Assembly (NCBI GenBank): GCA_963718295.1
Contig: CAVQYV010000003.1
Coordinates: 186,001-250,000 of the forward strand
DNA length: 64,000 bases
Source of the DNA: CAVQYV01 sp963718295 [NCBI: uncultured Methylomirabilota bacterium]
Lineage (GTDB): Bacteria > Methylomirabilota > Methylomirabilia > CAVQYV01
Reading direction: 5' to 3'
Shown: positions 55,689-64,000 of the stretch, piece after piece
Layout: each line of letters opens with the position of its first letter
How positions within the stretch are numbered: the stretch's first letter is position 1
Position numbers and translations under genes: made by a program
Notes under the pieces: model-generated
What the model saw: the letters and a program-made list of their open reading frames with translations, nothing else
Database searches by the model: none
Told to the model about the DNA's origin: nothing

Positions 55689-57227
55689 ATGCAGACCACA
55701 TTAGGCCAGGCAAATCTAATATCGATTCTGTTTTTTGCAGTTTTCGTTAGCTTCACCCTATTGATAACCTATTGGGCAGCCAAGCGAACGAAGAGTACGA
55801 GGGAATATTATGCCGCCGGCAGAAGCATCACCGGCTTTCAGAATGGATTGGCGCTAGCGGGAGACTATATGTCGGCCGCATCCTTTTTAGGAATCGCGGG
55901 AATGGTCTCTCTGAGAGGCTATGATGGCATGATATACGCGGCAGGATGGTTGGTGGGCTGGCCTGCCCTCATGTTCCTCATTGCCGAGCCGCTTCGCAAT
56001 CTCGGCAAATATACCTTTGCTGATGTCGTTGCTTTTCGATTGAAACAGAAGCCCATTCGAATCGCAGCGGCGATTGGCGGCATTCTTGTCCTGCTCGCTT
56101 ATGCCATTGCCCAGATGGTCGGTGCGGGTAATCTGATTAAACTGATGTTTGGCATCCCTTATGAGGGGGCCGAGATCATCGTTGGCATGGTAATGCTGAT
56201 CTACGTTCTCTTCGGTGGGATGCTGGCGACCACTTGGGTGCAAATCATCAAGGCCTGTCTGTTGCTTGGTGGAGTAACCATCCTGACGTTTTTGGGCATG
56301 TCACGGTTTGATTTCAGCCTCGCAACGCTCTACGGTGAGGTCGAAAGGATGTACTCCGCCAGCATGCTAAATCCGGGCGGTCTCATCACCAATCCCCTCG
56401 ACGCGATTTCCCTGGGCATGGCGTTGATGCTGGGCCTATTAGGATTACCGCATATCCTGATGCGGTTTTACACTGTGCCCGATGCAAAAGAGGCGAGGAA
56501 ATCGGTGCTATACGCCACCACATTCATTGGATATTTCTATCTTATCATCCCCATCGTGGGATTCAGCGCGGCGGTCCTGGTTGGAAAACAGGCCATTCTC
56601 GGTATCGACAAGGGGGGGAACATGGCCGCCCTCCTGGCAGCGGAACTGCTTGGGGGGACGCCCTTCATGGGGTTCATCGCCGCTGTCGCCTTCGCTACCA
56701 TTTTAGCGGTGGTGGCTGGGTTGACCCTGGCGGCCGCTTCCGCCCTCGCCCATGACCTTTTTTTCAGCGTCTTACGCAGTGGCCGGGCTAGTGAGGCCGA
56801 ACAGGTCAAGGTCGCCAAACTGGCTACCGTCATTTTCGGACTGGCTGCCATTTCTCTCGGCATTGCATTCAAAGGGCAGAACGTAGCGTTCATGGTCGGT
56901 CTTGCCTTTGCCATCGCATGCAGCGGCAACTTTCCCGCACTGCTCCTCTCCATCTCCTGGCGGAGATTCACTACCGCGGGCGCGGTCTGCTCTATCATTA
57001 TCGGTTCCATTTCGGCAACGGCGATGATCATTCTCAGCCCCACCGTCTGGGTGGATGTTTTCAAACATTCGTCGGCCATCTTCCCCCTCAGGAACCCGGC
57101 GATCGTTTCAATGCCGTTGGCATTCGTTACGGCGATTCTTTGCTCGCTGCTGTTTCGGGATAGAGGAGCTGAGCAGAGGTTTGAGGAGGAGAAACTTCGA
57201 ACCTATCTCGGGGTCGGGGCGGAGTAG
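55689..57227 (+). CDS. actP: Cation/acetate symporter ActP (sodium:solute symporter family)
   Basis: 512 residues with about 13 hydrophobic segments. YWAAKRTKSTREYYAAGRSITGFQNGLALAGDYMSAASFLGIAG is the typical N-terminus. GLPHILMRFYTVPDAKEARKSV, the sodium-binding helix FIAAVAFATILAVVAGLTLAAASALAHDL and FMVGLAFAIACSGNFPALLLSI match ActP. It should take up acetate or other short monocarboxylates. It forms an operon with DUF485, and the large PHP-PAS-DUF294 gene follows after 225 bases. Confidence 0.92.
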   Translation: MQTTLGQANLISILFFAVFVSFTLLITYWAAKRTKSTREYYAAGRSITGFQNGLALAGDYMSAASFLGIAGMVSLRGYDGMIYAAGWLVGWPALMFLIAEPLRNLGKYTFADVVAFRLKQKPIRIAAAIGGILVLLAYAIAQMVGAGNLIKLMFGIPYEGAEIIVGMVMLIYVLFGGMLATTWVQIIKACLLLGGVTILTFLGMSRFDFSLATLYGEVERMYSASMLNPGGLITNPLDAISLGMALMLGLLGLPHILMRFYTVPDAKEARKSVLYATTFIGYFYLIIPIVGFSAAVLVGKQAILGIDKGGNMAALLAAELLGGTPFMGFIAAVAFATILAVVAGLTLAAASALAHDLFFSVLRSGRASEAEQVKVAKLATVIFGLAAISLGIAFKGQNVAFMVGLAFAIACSGNFPALLLSISWRRFTTAGAVCSIIIGSISATAMIILSPTVWVDVFKHSSAIFPLRNPAIVSMPLAFVTAILCSLLFRDRGAEQRFEEEKLRTYLGVGAE

Positions 57228-57452
57228 GGCTGACTAAGCCGCTGATGAGACATGTCGGAGTGAGATGTGGATCAGCCTCCTGCGCGAAGCCCTGACCGCT
57301 CCGTCCTGGTCCTAACGGTTTTCCTCCAGTTCCAGTCGCTTGACGATTATGTCTTGTCGCCATTTCGGTGAGATCTGATAGATCGCCAGAGGGAAGCTCC
57401 CTCTATCTGCTGGAGGGGAGACGAACATCCCTTCAGCGACCATGCAGACACT

Positions 57453-60400
57453 ATGAGGGAATTTGCTGGACACATCATGAATCAGTCGATACGGGTCAAC
57501 TTACACTGCCATTCGAATCTCAGTGATGGATATTTGTCCCCAGAGGCCGTCGCCGAGCAACTGGCTGCCGCGGAGGTTCGCTGCGCGGCACTGACTGACC
57601 ACGATACAACCGCAGGATTAGCCCGCTTCAAAAATACCCTCACGCGGTTTGGAATCGGCTACATCAGCGGTATCGAAATCTCGGCCTGCTCAGAGGGAAG
57701 GGATGTCCATCTCCTCGCCTACGGCTTTGATCCCGAGAATTCAGCCTTGCAGCACCTCCTGCAGTCCATCAAAGCCCAGAGTGAGCCTATGACCCTTGTC
57801 GACTCATTGAAGGGTTCCTGGTCGCGTATTCGGGGAAAGGAAACGAACGAGGAGGCAAACCATGCACCCCTCAGCGCTTTACCCCCGGCAGCGGACGTGA
57901 TTTCGATCGTTCATCAGGCGGGAGGACGGGTGTTTCTCGCACACCCACTCACCGTGAGTGTGGACCCGGCTGAGCTCGAGAGCGTCATTGTGGAGCTCAA
58001 GTCCCATGGCATTGACGGCATCGAGGTCTTGTACAGCACCTACCCGGCTGTATCCAAGCAGCTACTGGCCGACATGGCCTGGAAGCACAACCTATTGGTC
58101 AGTGCTGGCACCGATTTTCACGGTCCAACAACGCCGGGGCTCTCGCTGCCAGCGACTCAGATGCCAACGGGCCAGTGGAAGGCCTTCCGAAAAGCGGTCA
58201 TCTCACCGCACCGGACCGTATCGGACCGGTCGGCGGAAATCATGAACGGAGCGGCAAAATCCGGAAGACCGGATCGCCATTGGCGGGCCTTCTTTGCCCA
58301 CATCGTCTTGCCCACCGTGCTGGCGATTTGCCTTTTCGTGACCGCGGTATTCGCGCTGGTCGTTCCGGCCATGCAGAGCACACTCCTGGATCGAAAGCGG
58401 GAGATGATCCAAGAGCTGACCCGGTCAGCATGGAGTATACTTGCTGAATACGAAAAGGAGGTAGCCGCGGGGATTCTGTCAAAGAAGGAGGCGCAAAGGC
58501 TCGCGGTGTTGCGCATTGAACACCTGCGATACGGGAAAGAGGGAAAGGACTACTTTTGGATCACCGACATGCACCCGCGCATGGTTATGCATCCCTATCG
58601 CCCAGACCTCAACGGCAAGGATCTCACAAATTACACCGACCCCAGAGGGAATCGGATCTTTGTGGAGTTCGTCAATGTCGCCAAGGGCTCATCGGGCGGA
58701 TATGTCGATTATGTCTGGCAGTGGAAAGACCAGCCGGAGCGCCTGGCTCCAAAGGAATCGTATGTCAAAGCGTTCGAACCGTGGGGCTGGGTTATTGGCA
58801 CGGGCATGTACATTCAGGATGTGCGAGAGGAAATCGGAAATTTGCTCCAGCGGTTGCTGTGGATCTTCGTGGTTATCATCATCATGCTCGCCCTGCTGCT
58901 CTTATATAGTGTCCGTCAAAGCATGAAGATCGAGCAACAGCGCAGCCGAAATGAGGAGGCGCTGCACGAATCGCACGAAAAGTATCGAGCGCTGGTCGAG
59001 GTAGGCACGGAAGGCGTTGTCATGGTCTTGGACGGCAGGTGTACTTACCTCAATCATGCGATGCTGGATATGCTTGGATACCATGAAGAGGAATCTCTTC
59101 TGCTGGATCTGGAGGATTTGTTCCCCCATGACCGAGAGGCCCCCCGAGCGGGTGGAGACCATATCTCGGCGCTCATCAGTGGGCAACCGGTCCCAGCGCA
59201 GTTTGAAACGTGCCTTCGCACAAAGGACGGTGAGATGGTGGATGTCGTCCTGGCTGCAACCAAGATCGAGTTTGCCGGCAAAAGCGGCGTGATCCTGATC
59301 GCCAAGGACGTGAGCCGTTACAAGGAAATCGAAGAAGAACTGCTGGGTGTGCGTCACAGACATCGGGCGTTAACAGATCAAATCAACATAGGGGTTTTCC
59401 GGATTGCCCTTGGGCGCCGGCTGATTTTTGCCGAGGCCAACTCGGTTGCACGGAAGCTTTTCGGGCTTGATGACACCACCGATCTCTCCACCACCGACTT
59501 CCTGGATGTTTTTCTCGATCCGAAGATTGGCGAGGATCTCCTCCGTGACATGGAGACCCAGGGGTCGGTAACGGCCCGGATTGTCCAGCTGAAGCGCAAG
59601 AAGGGAGACGCGCCTGTCGTATCGTTGTCTTTGGTGGCGGTCAGGGATGACGGTGCTCCCGCGCACTGGGACGGCATAGTGCAGGACGTCACCCTACAGA
59701 GGAAACTGGAACTGCAGCGGGAAACACTCATTGCGGAGCTGCAGACTTCATTGATGTTTCTGAATGATCCTATCAAGGACGCCCTGTATCATCCACCAAC
59801 CTGCGGTCCGGAACAGCCGATCGGCAGGGCCGCAGAGCAGATGACCCGCCAGGGGAGTACTGCGCTCTTTGTGACTTCGGCGTCGGGCGCCGTCATCGGA
59901 ATCGTCACGGATCAGGATTTCCGGGCACGGGTAAGCGCAAAGAATCTGAGCTACAACGATCCCATTTTTGAAATCATGAGTTCCCCGGTTGTGTCCATTC
60001 CGGACACGGCACTCGTGTACGAAGCTATCCTACTTATGCAGGAGAAGGGCAAGCGTCATCTTGCGGTGAAGGACGCCCAAGGCAACATTACGGGGTTAGT
60101 TTCCAACGTTGAACTGCTCCACTTCGATCGCTACTCCTCGGCAGTGATGACCCGAGAGATCTCTCGTGCTTCGACGGCTGAGGAGATCGGAGCAATACAC
60201 GAAAGGCTGCCGCGTCTGGTGACGGCCCTCGTCGATTCCGGCGCCAAACCCAAGAACGTGACCCGCGTGATTACAGCAACATTGGATTCAACCATTATCA
60301 GGCTGATTGAACTCGCCGTAGAGCGGATGGGTCAGCCGCCGACGGCATTCGCGTTTATCGCCCTTGGCAGCGAAGGCCGAGAGGAGAAGACCCTGGTCGG

Positions 60401-61184
60401 CGACCAGGACAATGCAATCATCTATTCCGACGTGGGCGCAGAAGCTGATCAGCAATCCTCTACCTACTTCCTGCGCCTGGGCAAGGAGGTCTGCGAGGGG
60501 CTCATGCAGGTAGGGTATCCGAGGTGCAAGGGAGACGTTATGGCCCAATCTCCTCGATGGTGCCAGCCGATTTCGATATGGAAGGAGTACTTTTCGCAGT
60601 GGATTGCAGCCTCTACCCCGCAGGACTTTCTGGAGATCAACATGTTCTTTGATTTTCGCATGGTCTATGGCACAGGGGAACTACTGAGCGAATTGCGGGA
60701 GCATATCGACAAGCGGCTGAGGACGAGTGTCCCCTTCTTCGTCAATTATGCGCAGAATGCGCTGCTGTATAAACCGCCCCTCGGCTTTTTTGGAGGAATT
60801 GTCGCAGAATCAGTGGGAGGCCACCCCAAGACCTTCAATGTAAAGGATGCAGTGCGGCCGATCGTCGGCTTCGCTCGACTTTACGCGCTGCAGAACGGTG
60901 TACGTGACACCCACACGGTGGATCGCCTGCAGCGGCTTGTGGAAAAAGGGGCAATCAAACGGGGAATCTACGAGGAAGCTGTCAGCGCCTACAATTACCT
61001 GATGCAGCTGCGTCTAAAGCATCAAATCATGAGGGTTAGCAACTACGAGGAGCCGACGAACGATATTGACCCAAAGGCTTTGACTCAAATTGAAACAACG
61101 ATGTTAAAGGAATCCTTTCATCAAATAGCGAATATCCAAAAGCAAATTCAAAGCGACTTCATTGTAAGCGGAGCGGTCATGTAA
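57453..61184 (+). CDS. PHP-Cache-PAS-PAS-CBS-DUF294 multidomain signalling protein
   Basis: 1243 residues. About 12-230: PHP phosphoesterase with all metal ligands (H18, H20, D49-H50-D51, E75, H164, D221, H223), with an inserted linker near 110-150. About 280-305: a membrane helix. 310-455: an extracytoplasmic Cache domain (KDYFWITDMHPRMVMHPYRPDL, WGWVIGTGMYIQDV). 468-488: a second helix. 510-770: two PAS domains. 775-905: a CBS pair (DQDFRARV, MSSPVVSIPD). About 930-1080: DUF294 nucleotidyltransferase with ALGSEGREEKTLVGDQDN, of the GlnD type. The rest is DUF294_C. The CBS-DUF294 part is known near actP genes and may control uptake; adding PHP and Cache is unusual. ATG 57477 is an alternative start. 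Confidence 0.88.
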   Translation: MREFAGHIMNQSIRVNLHCHSNLSDGYLSPEAVAEQLAAAEVRCAALTDHDTTAGLARFKNTLTRFGIGYISGIEISACSEGRDVHLLAYGFDPENSALQHLLQSIKAQSEPMTLVDSLKGSWSRIRGKETNEEANHAPLSALPPAADVISIVHQAGGRVFLAHPLTVSVDPAELESVIVELKSHGIDGIEVLYSTYPAVSKQLLADMAWKHNLLVSAGTDFHGPTTPGLSLPATQMPTGQWKAFRKAVISPHRTVSDRSAEIMNGAAKSGRPDRHWRAFFAHIVLPTVLAICLFVTAVFALVVPAMQSTLLDRKREMIQELTRSAWSILAEYEKEVAAGILSKKEAQRLAVLRIEHLRYGKEGKDYFWITDMHPRMVMHPYRPDLNGKDLTNYTDPRGNRIFVEFVNVAKGSSGGYVDYVWQWKDQPERLAPKESYVKAFEPWGWVIGTGMYIQDVREEIGNLLQRLLWIFVVIIIMLALLLLYSVRQSMKIEQQRSRNEEALHESHEKYRALVEVGTEGVVMVLDGRCTYLNHAMLDMLGYHEEESLLLDLEDLFPHDREAPRAGGDHISALISGQPVPAQFETCLRTKDGEMVDVVLAATKIEFAGKSGVILIAKDVSRYKEIEEELLGVRHRHRALTDQINIGVFRIALGRRLIFAEANSVARKLFGLDDTTDLSTTDFLDVFLDPKIGEDLLRDMETQGSVTARIVQLKRKKGDAPVVSLSLVAVRDDGAPAHWDGIVQDVTLQRKLELQRETLIAELQTSLMFLNDPIKDALYHPPTCGPEQPIGRAAEQMTRQGSTALFVTSASGAVIGIVTDQDFRARVSAKNLSYNDPIFEIMSSPVVSIPDTALVYEAILLMQEKGKRHLAVKDAQGNITGLVSNVELLHFDRYSSAVMTREISRASTAEEIGAIHERLPRLVTALVDSGAKPKNVTRVITATLDSTIIRLIELAVERMGQPPTAFAFIALGSEGREEKTLVGDQDNAIIYSDVGAEADQQSSTYFLRLGKEVCEGLMQVGYPRCKGDVMAQSPRWCQPISIWKEYFSQWIAASTPQDFLEINMFFDFRMVYGTGELLSELREHIDKRLRTSVPFFVNYAQNALLYKPPLGFFGGIVAESVGGHPKTFNVKDAVRPIVGFARLYALQNGVRDTHTVDRLQRLVEKGAIKRGIYEEAVSAYNYLMQLRLKHQIMRVSNYEEPTNDIDPKALTQIETTMLKESFHQIANIQKQIQSDFIVSGAVM

Positions 61185-61210
61185 GCAAGAGCCGGCCGGG
61201 GGTCACAGGC

Positions 61211-61260
61211 CGGGGGTCAGGTCTTGTTTTGCCGCATTCGAATAAATGGGATGTGTCCCT
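61211..61260 (+). repeat. Dispersed 50-bp repeat (copy B)
   Basis: GGGGGTCAGGTCTTG, TTCGAATAAATG and GATGTGTCCC, as at 52111-52160. A partial GGGGGTCA copy lies just before it at about 61198. It cuts the gene fragment on its right. Confidence 0.75.
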
Positions 61261-61262
61261 GT

Positions 61263-61347
61263 TTTCTCTGTTTATGGCGGCGCCACAGAAGTCCCGAAGG
61301 TCGTTGGGCATCACGCGCTTCTGGGTCATCGACATCGTGTCTTCCAT
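61263..61347 (-). pseudogene. 5' fragment of a possible Ldh-family (YlbC/malate-lactate type) dehydrogenase
   Basis: ATG 61347 follows AGGGAGG and reads MTQKRVMPNDLRDFCGAAIN before running into the repeat. The pattern R-V-x-x-x-x-L-R-D-F-C matches the first helix of Ldh-family oxidoreductases. Only about 28 codons remain, so the name is tentative. Confidence 0.4.
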
Positions 61348-61453
61348 TCCATGTCCTCCCTCTGGTTTTCTCGCGATCGTGGGGGCCGCAGTCTGCGAGG
61401 CGTCCTTCCGCCTAACGTCTTCTGAGTTAATCCCATATCGCTCGATCAAGGCG

Positions 61454-62266
61454 TCAGGTTGAGCCCAGGCCTTGATTCTTCGAGATGACAGTGGCCCTCG
61501 TGGATCCGGTGGAGATCCCGCCGTCGACGAGCAACGTATGGCCGGTGATGTAGGCGCTGGCATCCGAGGCCAGGAAAACGATAGCTCCGTCCAGATCCTT
61601 GGGGTGTCCGACGCGCTTCAAAGGAATTCGGTCGATGATGTAATCGACCCATTCCTGGTTCTCATAGAGGACCTTCGTCTGCTCGGTCTTGAACCATCCT
61701 GGCGCCAGGCAGTTGACGGTGATGCCGTAAGGACCCCAGTCATCGGCCAAGCTCATGGTCATTTGCTTAACGCCGCCGCGACTGGCGCAATAGGGGGTGA
61801 TGTTCGCGTAGCCGAAGATAGTCGTTACGGAGCCGATGTTGATGATTCGCCCGTAACGTCGCGGAATCATCCTCTTGGCCACTGCCTGAGCGACGAAAAA
61901 GGCGCCCCGCAGGTTGGTATCCACTACCAGGCTCCAATCCTCCCAGGTCACATCCACGGCCGGTTTGCGGACATTGCAGCCGGCATTGTTCACCAGGATA
62001 TCGATCTTGCCGTAGTGGTGATGGGCAGCTTCCGCCATGCGCTGAATGCTGTCCTGGGCGCGGACATCCAATTCGAGGGGCAGCGCCTTCCGCCCCAGGC
62101 CTTCCACCTCCTTTTGGAACTCCATGAGGGAATCGAGCTTCCGACTGGTGATCACCAGGTCCGCTCCGGCCTGGGCTAAGGCGCGAGCGAAGCACTGGCC
62201 CAGTCCCCGGCTGGCCCCGGTGACAATCGCGACTCTTCCGGTGAGGTCGAATAATGATGGGTTCAT
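61454..62266 (-). CDS. SDR-family oxidoreductase
   Basis: 270 residues. The NAD(P) motif VTGASRGLGQCFARAL and the NNAG motif (ILVNNAGCNVRKP) are present, as is the catalytic Ser in NIGSVTTIFG and Tyr in ITPYCASRGGVKQ. The Lys of Y-x3-K is Arg here. The C-terminal VNCLAPGWFKTEQTK and GHTLLVDGGI fit gluconate 5-dehydrogenase and 3-oxoacyl reductase relatives. It begins 10 bases after the ADH gene ends, so the two likely work in one sugar-acid or polyol pathway; the substrate is unknown. Confidence 0.9.
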   Translation of the reverse strand: MNPSLFDLTGRVAIVTGASRGLGQCFARALAQAGADLVITSRKLDSLMEFQKEVEGLGRKALPLELDVRAQDSIQRMAEAAHHHYGKIDILVNNAGCNVRKPAVDVTWEDWSLVVDTNLRGAFFVAQAVAKRMIPRRYGRIINIGSVTTIFGYANITPYCASRGGVKQMTMSLADDWGPYGITVNCLAPGWFKTEQTKVLYENQEWVDYIIDRIPLKRVGHPKDLDGAIVFLASDASAYITGHTLLVDGGISTGSTRATVISKNQGLGST

Positions 62267-62275
62267 GTCCTCTCC

Positions 62276-63307
62276 TTACGGTTGCAGGATCACTTTCATC
62301 AAGTTCGGTTCTTGGCGGTACAAGCGGTCAAACCACCCGACGCCCTCGGTAAGAGGGACCCTGGCACTGATGAACGGCTCCACCTGAATGGCCCCCCGGG
62401 CCAAGAGATCGATGCAAGCCGGATACTCGCCCGAGGACGCACAAGAGCCCAACACTCTGATCTCCCGTGCCACTACCGATTGAAGGGCCAGCTCCACCTT
62501 GGGAGAAAAGTTGCCCACCAGGATGAGCGCCCCTCCCTTGCGAACGCTGGCAAGGGCGGTACTCAGCGGGTCGGTGGCTCCCACCACTTCCAGGCCGATG
62601 TCGGCGCCCCGGCCGCCCGTCCGTTCGCGAATATAGGATGGCACATCGCAGCTCTTGGGATTCAGCCCTTCCTCCGCACCCAGTTGCAAGGCCAGCTTCA
62701 GCTTTGCATCGTCGATATCCACGGCAAAAACCCGCATGCACCCCGCCAGGCGCAAGGACTGAATGACCAGGAGTCCAATCATCCCGCTGCCGACGACGAC
62801 AGCTGTGCTGTCCAGTACAATCGGCGTCAGGCCTACGGCGTGGACAGCTATGGATAGAGATTCGATCAGGGCGGCGTGGTCGAAAGAAAGGGCATCTGGG
62901 AGCTTATAGACGATATGTTGCGGTACGGCCACGTATTCGGCAAAGGCCCCGTGGCGGCGATATTCTTCGATGGAGACGCCGAGCACCGTACGGTTGTCGC
63001 ATAGATTGGGCCGGCCTTGCCGGCAAAAAAAGCAGTGGCCGCAATAGATCGTGGAATCGAAGGTCACCCGATCGCCCTCCCGAAGGTGCTTGACCTCCGA
63101 GCCGACTTCGGCCACCACTCCCGCTGCCTCATGCCCCATCACCAAAGGAGGGATGCGGCGTCCCGTGCTTCCATCGATTCCATGGACGTCGCTTCCGCAG
63201 ATGCCGCAGGCCTTCACCCGAACCAGGACTTCGTCCGCCTGGATTGTAGGCTTGGGCATATCCACTACCTCCAACTCCATATACTTCCTGAGCAACAATG
63301 CTTTCAT
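62276..63307 (-). CDS. Zinc-dependent alcohol/polyol dehydrogenase (MDR family)
   Basis: 343 residues from ATG 63307, with AGGAGG 9 bases upstream. The catalytic zinc site lies in CGICGSDVHGIDG and GHEAAGVVAEVGSEV, and the structural zinc in YCGHCFFCRQGRPNLCDN. The Rossmann motif is VVVGSGMIGLLVIQSLRLAG. Threonine and sorbitol dehydrogenase-like enzymes are the nearest relatives by pattern. It is followed by the SDR gene. A truncated near-copy lies at 48670-49098. Confidence 0.92.
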   Translation of the reverse strand: MKALLLRKYMELEVVDMPKPTIQADEVLVRVKACGICGSDVHGIDGSTGRRIPPLVMGHEAAGVVAEVGSEVKHLREGDRVTFDSTIYCGHCFFCRQGRPNLCDNRTVLGVSIEEYRRHGAFAEYVAVPQHIVYKLPDALSFDHAALIESLSIAVHAVGLTPIVLDSTAVVVGSGMIGLLVIQSLRLAGCMRVFAVDIDDAKLKLALQLGAEEGLNPKSCDVPSYIRERTGGRGADIGLEVVGATDPLSTALASVRKGGALILVGNFSPKVELALQSVVAREIRVLGSCASSGEYPACIDLLARGAIQVEPFISARVPLTEGVGWFDRLYRQEPNLMKVILQP

Positions 63308-63522
63308 GCGACCATCCCTCCTGATCTTTTTCCTTCGTAAGATGACGGAAAAATCTGATTTCACCTGCACGCACATCCGACGCTACTACCATCCTATGCT
63401 ACTATGCTATGCTATGGGCACTGTGGGCAATTCATTTCTCTCGGTTCGCGGTTGCCATCATTGCTTTCTTGTTTGCTCTCTCTTTCGCACAGAGAAAAGG
63501 ATTCCCCATCTCGCCTGGCTAT

Positions 63523-63551
63523 CATATAGCGAGGTTCTGCCAAAAACGCAA
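63523..63551 (-). promoter_or_regulatory. Promoter of the ADH-SDR genes
   Basis: The minus strand reads TTGCGT, 17 bases, TATATG, the same as before the truncated ADH copy. The leader would be about 200 bases. Confidence 0.55.
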
Positions 63552-63560
63552 GGGGGAGAC

Positions 63561-63585
63561 GTGGGGTCAGGTCTGGTTTAACCCA
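63561..63585 (+). repeat. Dispersed GGGGTCAGGTC repeat (copy C)
   Basis: GTGGGGTCAGGTCTGG then TTTAACCCA. Related to copies at 52111 and 61211 and, inverted, 55127. Confidence 0.65.
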
Positions 63586-63765
63586 GTCAAGCCCCACAGG
63601 AACATCAAAACCCTCTTGTCCTCGGGGCTTCTGATGAGTATAATGCTCAGCCAATGGGGAATCCCATCTCGCCAATGGAGGCTTAAGGACTATGGTAAAA
63701 CATTGAAGAGACACAGAGCAATGAACAGAACAACACCCCACGACTCAAATTGGAGGAGATTTATT

Positions 63766-64000
63766 GTGAAGAGCAGTTCATTCAGAAAAGACCGTTGGCG
63801 GATCGGTACAGCTCTGATGGTGGTCAGCCTTTTGCTAACGGCTGTCCAGGTTAATGGACGGGATGCCACTGCGCCGGACGTGACGGTGTATGCCGCCGCA
63901 AGCCTCCAGAACGCGCTCACGGAAATTGGCAGGAAGTACGAGGAAGCAAACCCCAAAACCAAGGTGCTCTTCAGTTTCGATTCCTCCGGAGCATTGGCCA
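63766..64000 (+). CDS. modA: Molybdate ABC transporter substrate-binding protein ModA (partial, C-terminus beyond window)
   Basis: Periplasmic oxyanion-binding protein. The start is GTG 63766 with GGAGGAG 7 bases upstream. A signal peptide (basic RKDRWRIGT, then ALMVVSLLLTAVQVNG) leads to the mature start DVTVYAAASLQNALTEIGRKY and SFDSSGALA, the ModA pattern for the first oxyanion-binding loop. The rest, and probably modB and modC, lie beyond the window. An in-frame ATG at 63721 lacks a good SD. Confidence 0.85.
   Translation, partial: MKSSSFRKDRWRIGTALMVVSLLLTAVQVNGRDATAPDVTVYAAASLQNALTEIGRKYEEANPKTKVLFSFDSSGALA

Larger units (their letters stand above)
63308..63765. other. Intergenic region between divergent ADH and modA
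   Basis: About 460 bases with the ADH promoter, a copy of the dispersed repeat and a short ATGCTATGCT run near 63398-63413. An open minus-strand frame (63741 to 63412) has no family resemblance. Confidence 0.4.

Overview
The window reads as a chromosome segment of a Gram-negative anaerobic bacterium. Lol lipoprotein export genes, apolipoprotein N-acyltransferase, an [FeFe]-hydrogenase with its full maturation set, a probable selenoprotein and the Rex redox repressor together suggest a Desulfobacterota (former Deltaproteobacteria) or similar anaerobe. This placement is inference; no rRNA gene is present to fix it.

Left part (1 to about 28.3 kb): core genes, nearly all on the minus strand. Reading right to left: rplM-rpsI, argC-argJ, rpsB-tsf-pyrH-frr, uppS-cdsA-lnt-prfB, lysS-lolC-lolD and clpC (cut by the window edge). 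To their right are a decayed IS200-type transposase, a plus-strand pair (DUF169 protein and a C_GCAxxG_C_C redox protein with an in-frame UGA and a strong stem-loop just after it), valS-birA-coaX, a response-regulator/CheW/CheW operon, and plus-strand ilvE and a Mot1-type molybdate/sulfate transporter. Perfect -35/-10 hexamers are visible for lysS and the CheW operon, prfB carries the classical +1 recoding site, and three clear terminators are seen.

Middle (28.7 to 45.2 kb): a single-direction, GC-richer hydrogenase island. Two operator-like palindromes precede rex. Then come a NuoE-like subunit, a NuoF-like subunit fused to a GltD-like flavoprotein, the catalytic [FeFe]-hydrogenase, a receiver protein, a hydrogenase-like H-cluster domain fused to a histidine kinase (probable H2 sensor), two receivers created by a 610-bp tandem duplication, a receiver-kinase hybrid, and hydE, hydG, aspA and hydF. 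The genes fit an NAD(P)-linked, probably electron-bifurcating hydrogenase that is redox-controlled by Rex, sensed by its own two-component system and matured by HydEFG, with aspartase as a possible ammonia source.

Right part (45.2 to 64 kb): a fluid region with an IS200/IS605 element, an IS1634-like remnant, a threonine dehydratase, a truncated MNT-HEPN pair, a truncated copy of an alcohol dehydrogenase whose full copy lies 14 kb away, an ABC exporter beside isoprenoid-gene remnants, an RNB ribonuclease, an MFS transporter, the DUF485-ActP pair, a 1243-residue PHP-Cache-PAS-PAS-CBS-DUF294 protein, SDR and ADH dehydrogenases, and the start of modA. Short dispersed repeats sit at several gene breakpoints here.

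Four genes (lolD, the NuoF/GltD fusion, hydG, the threonine dehydratase) carry single-base frameshifts. Either the consensus has indel errors or these genes are decaying; raw reads would decide.
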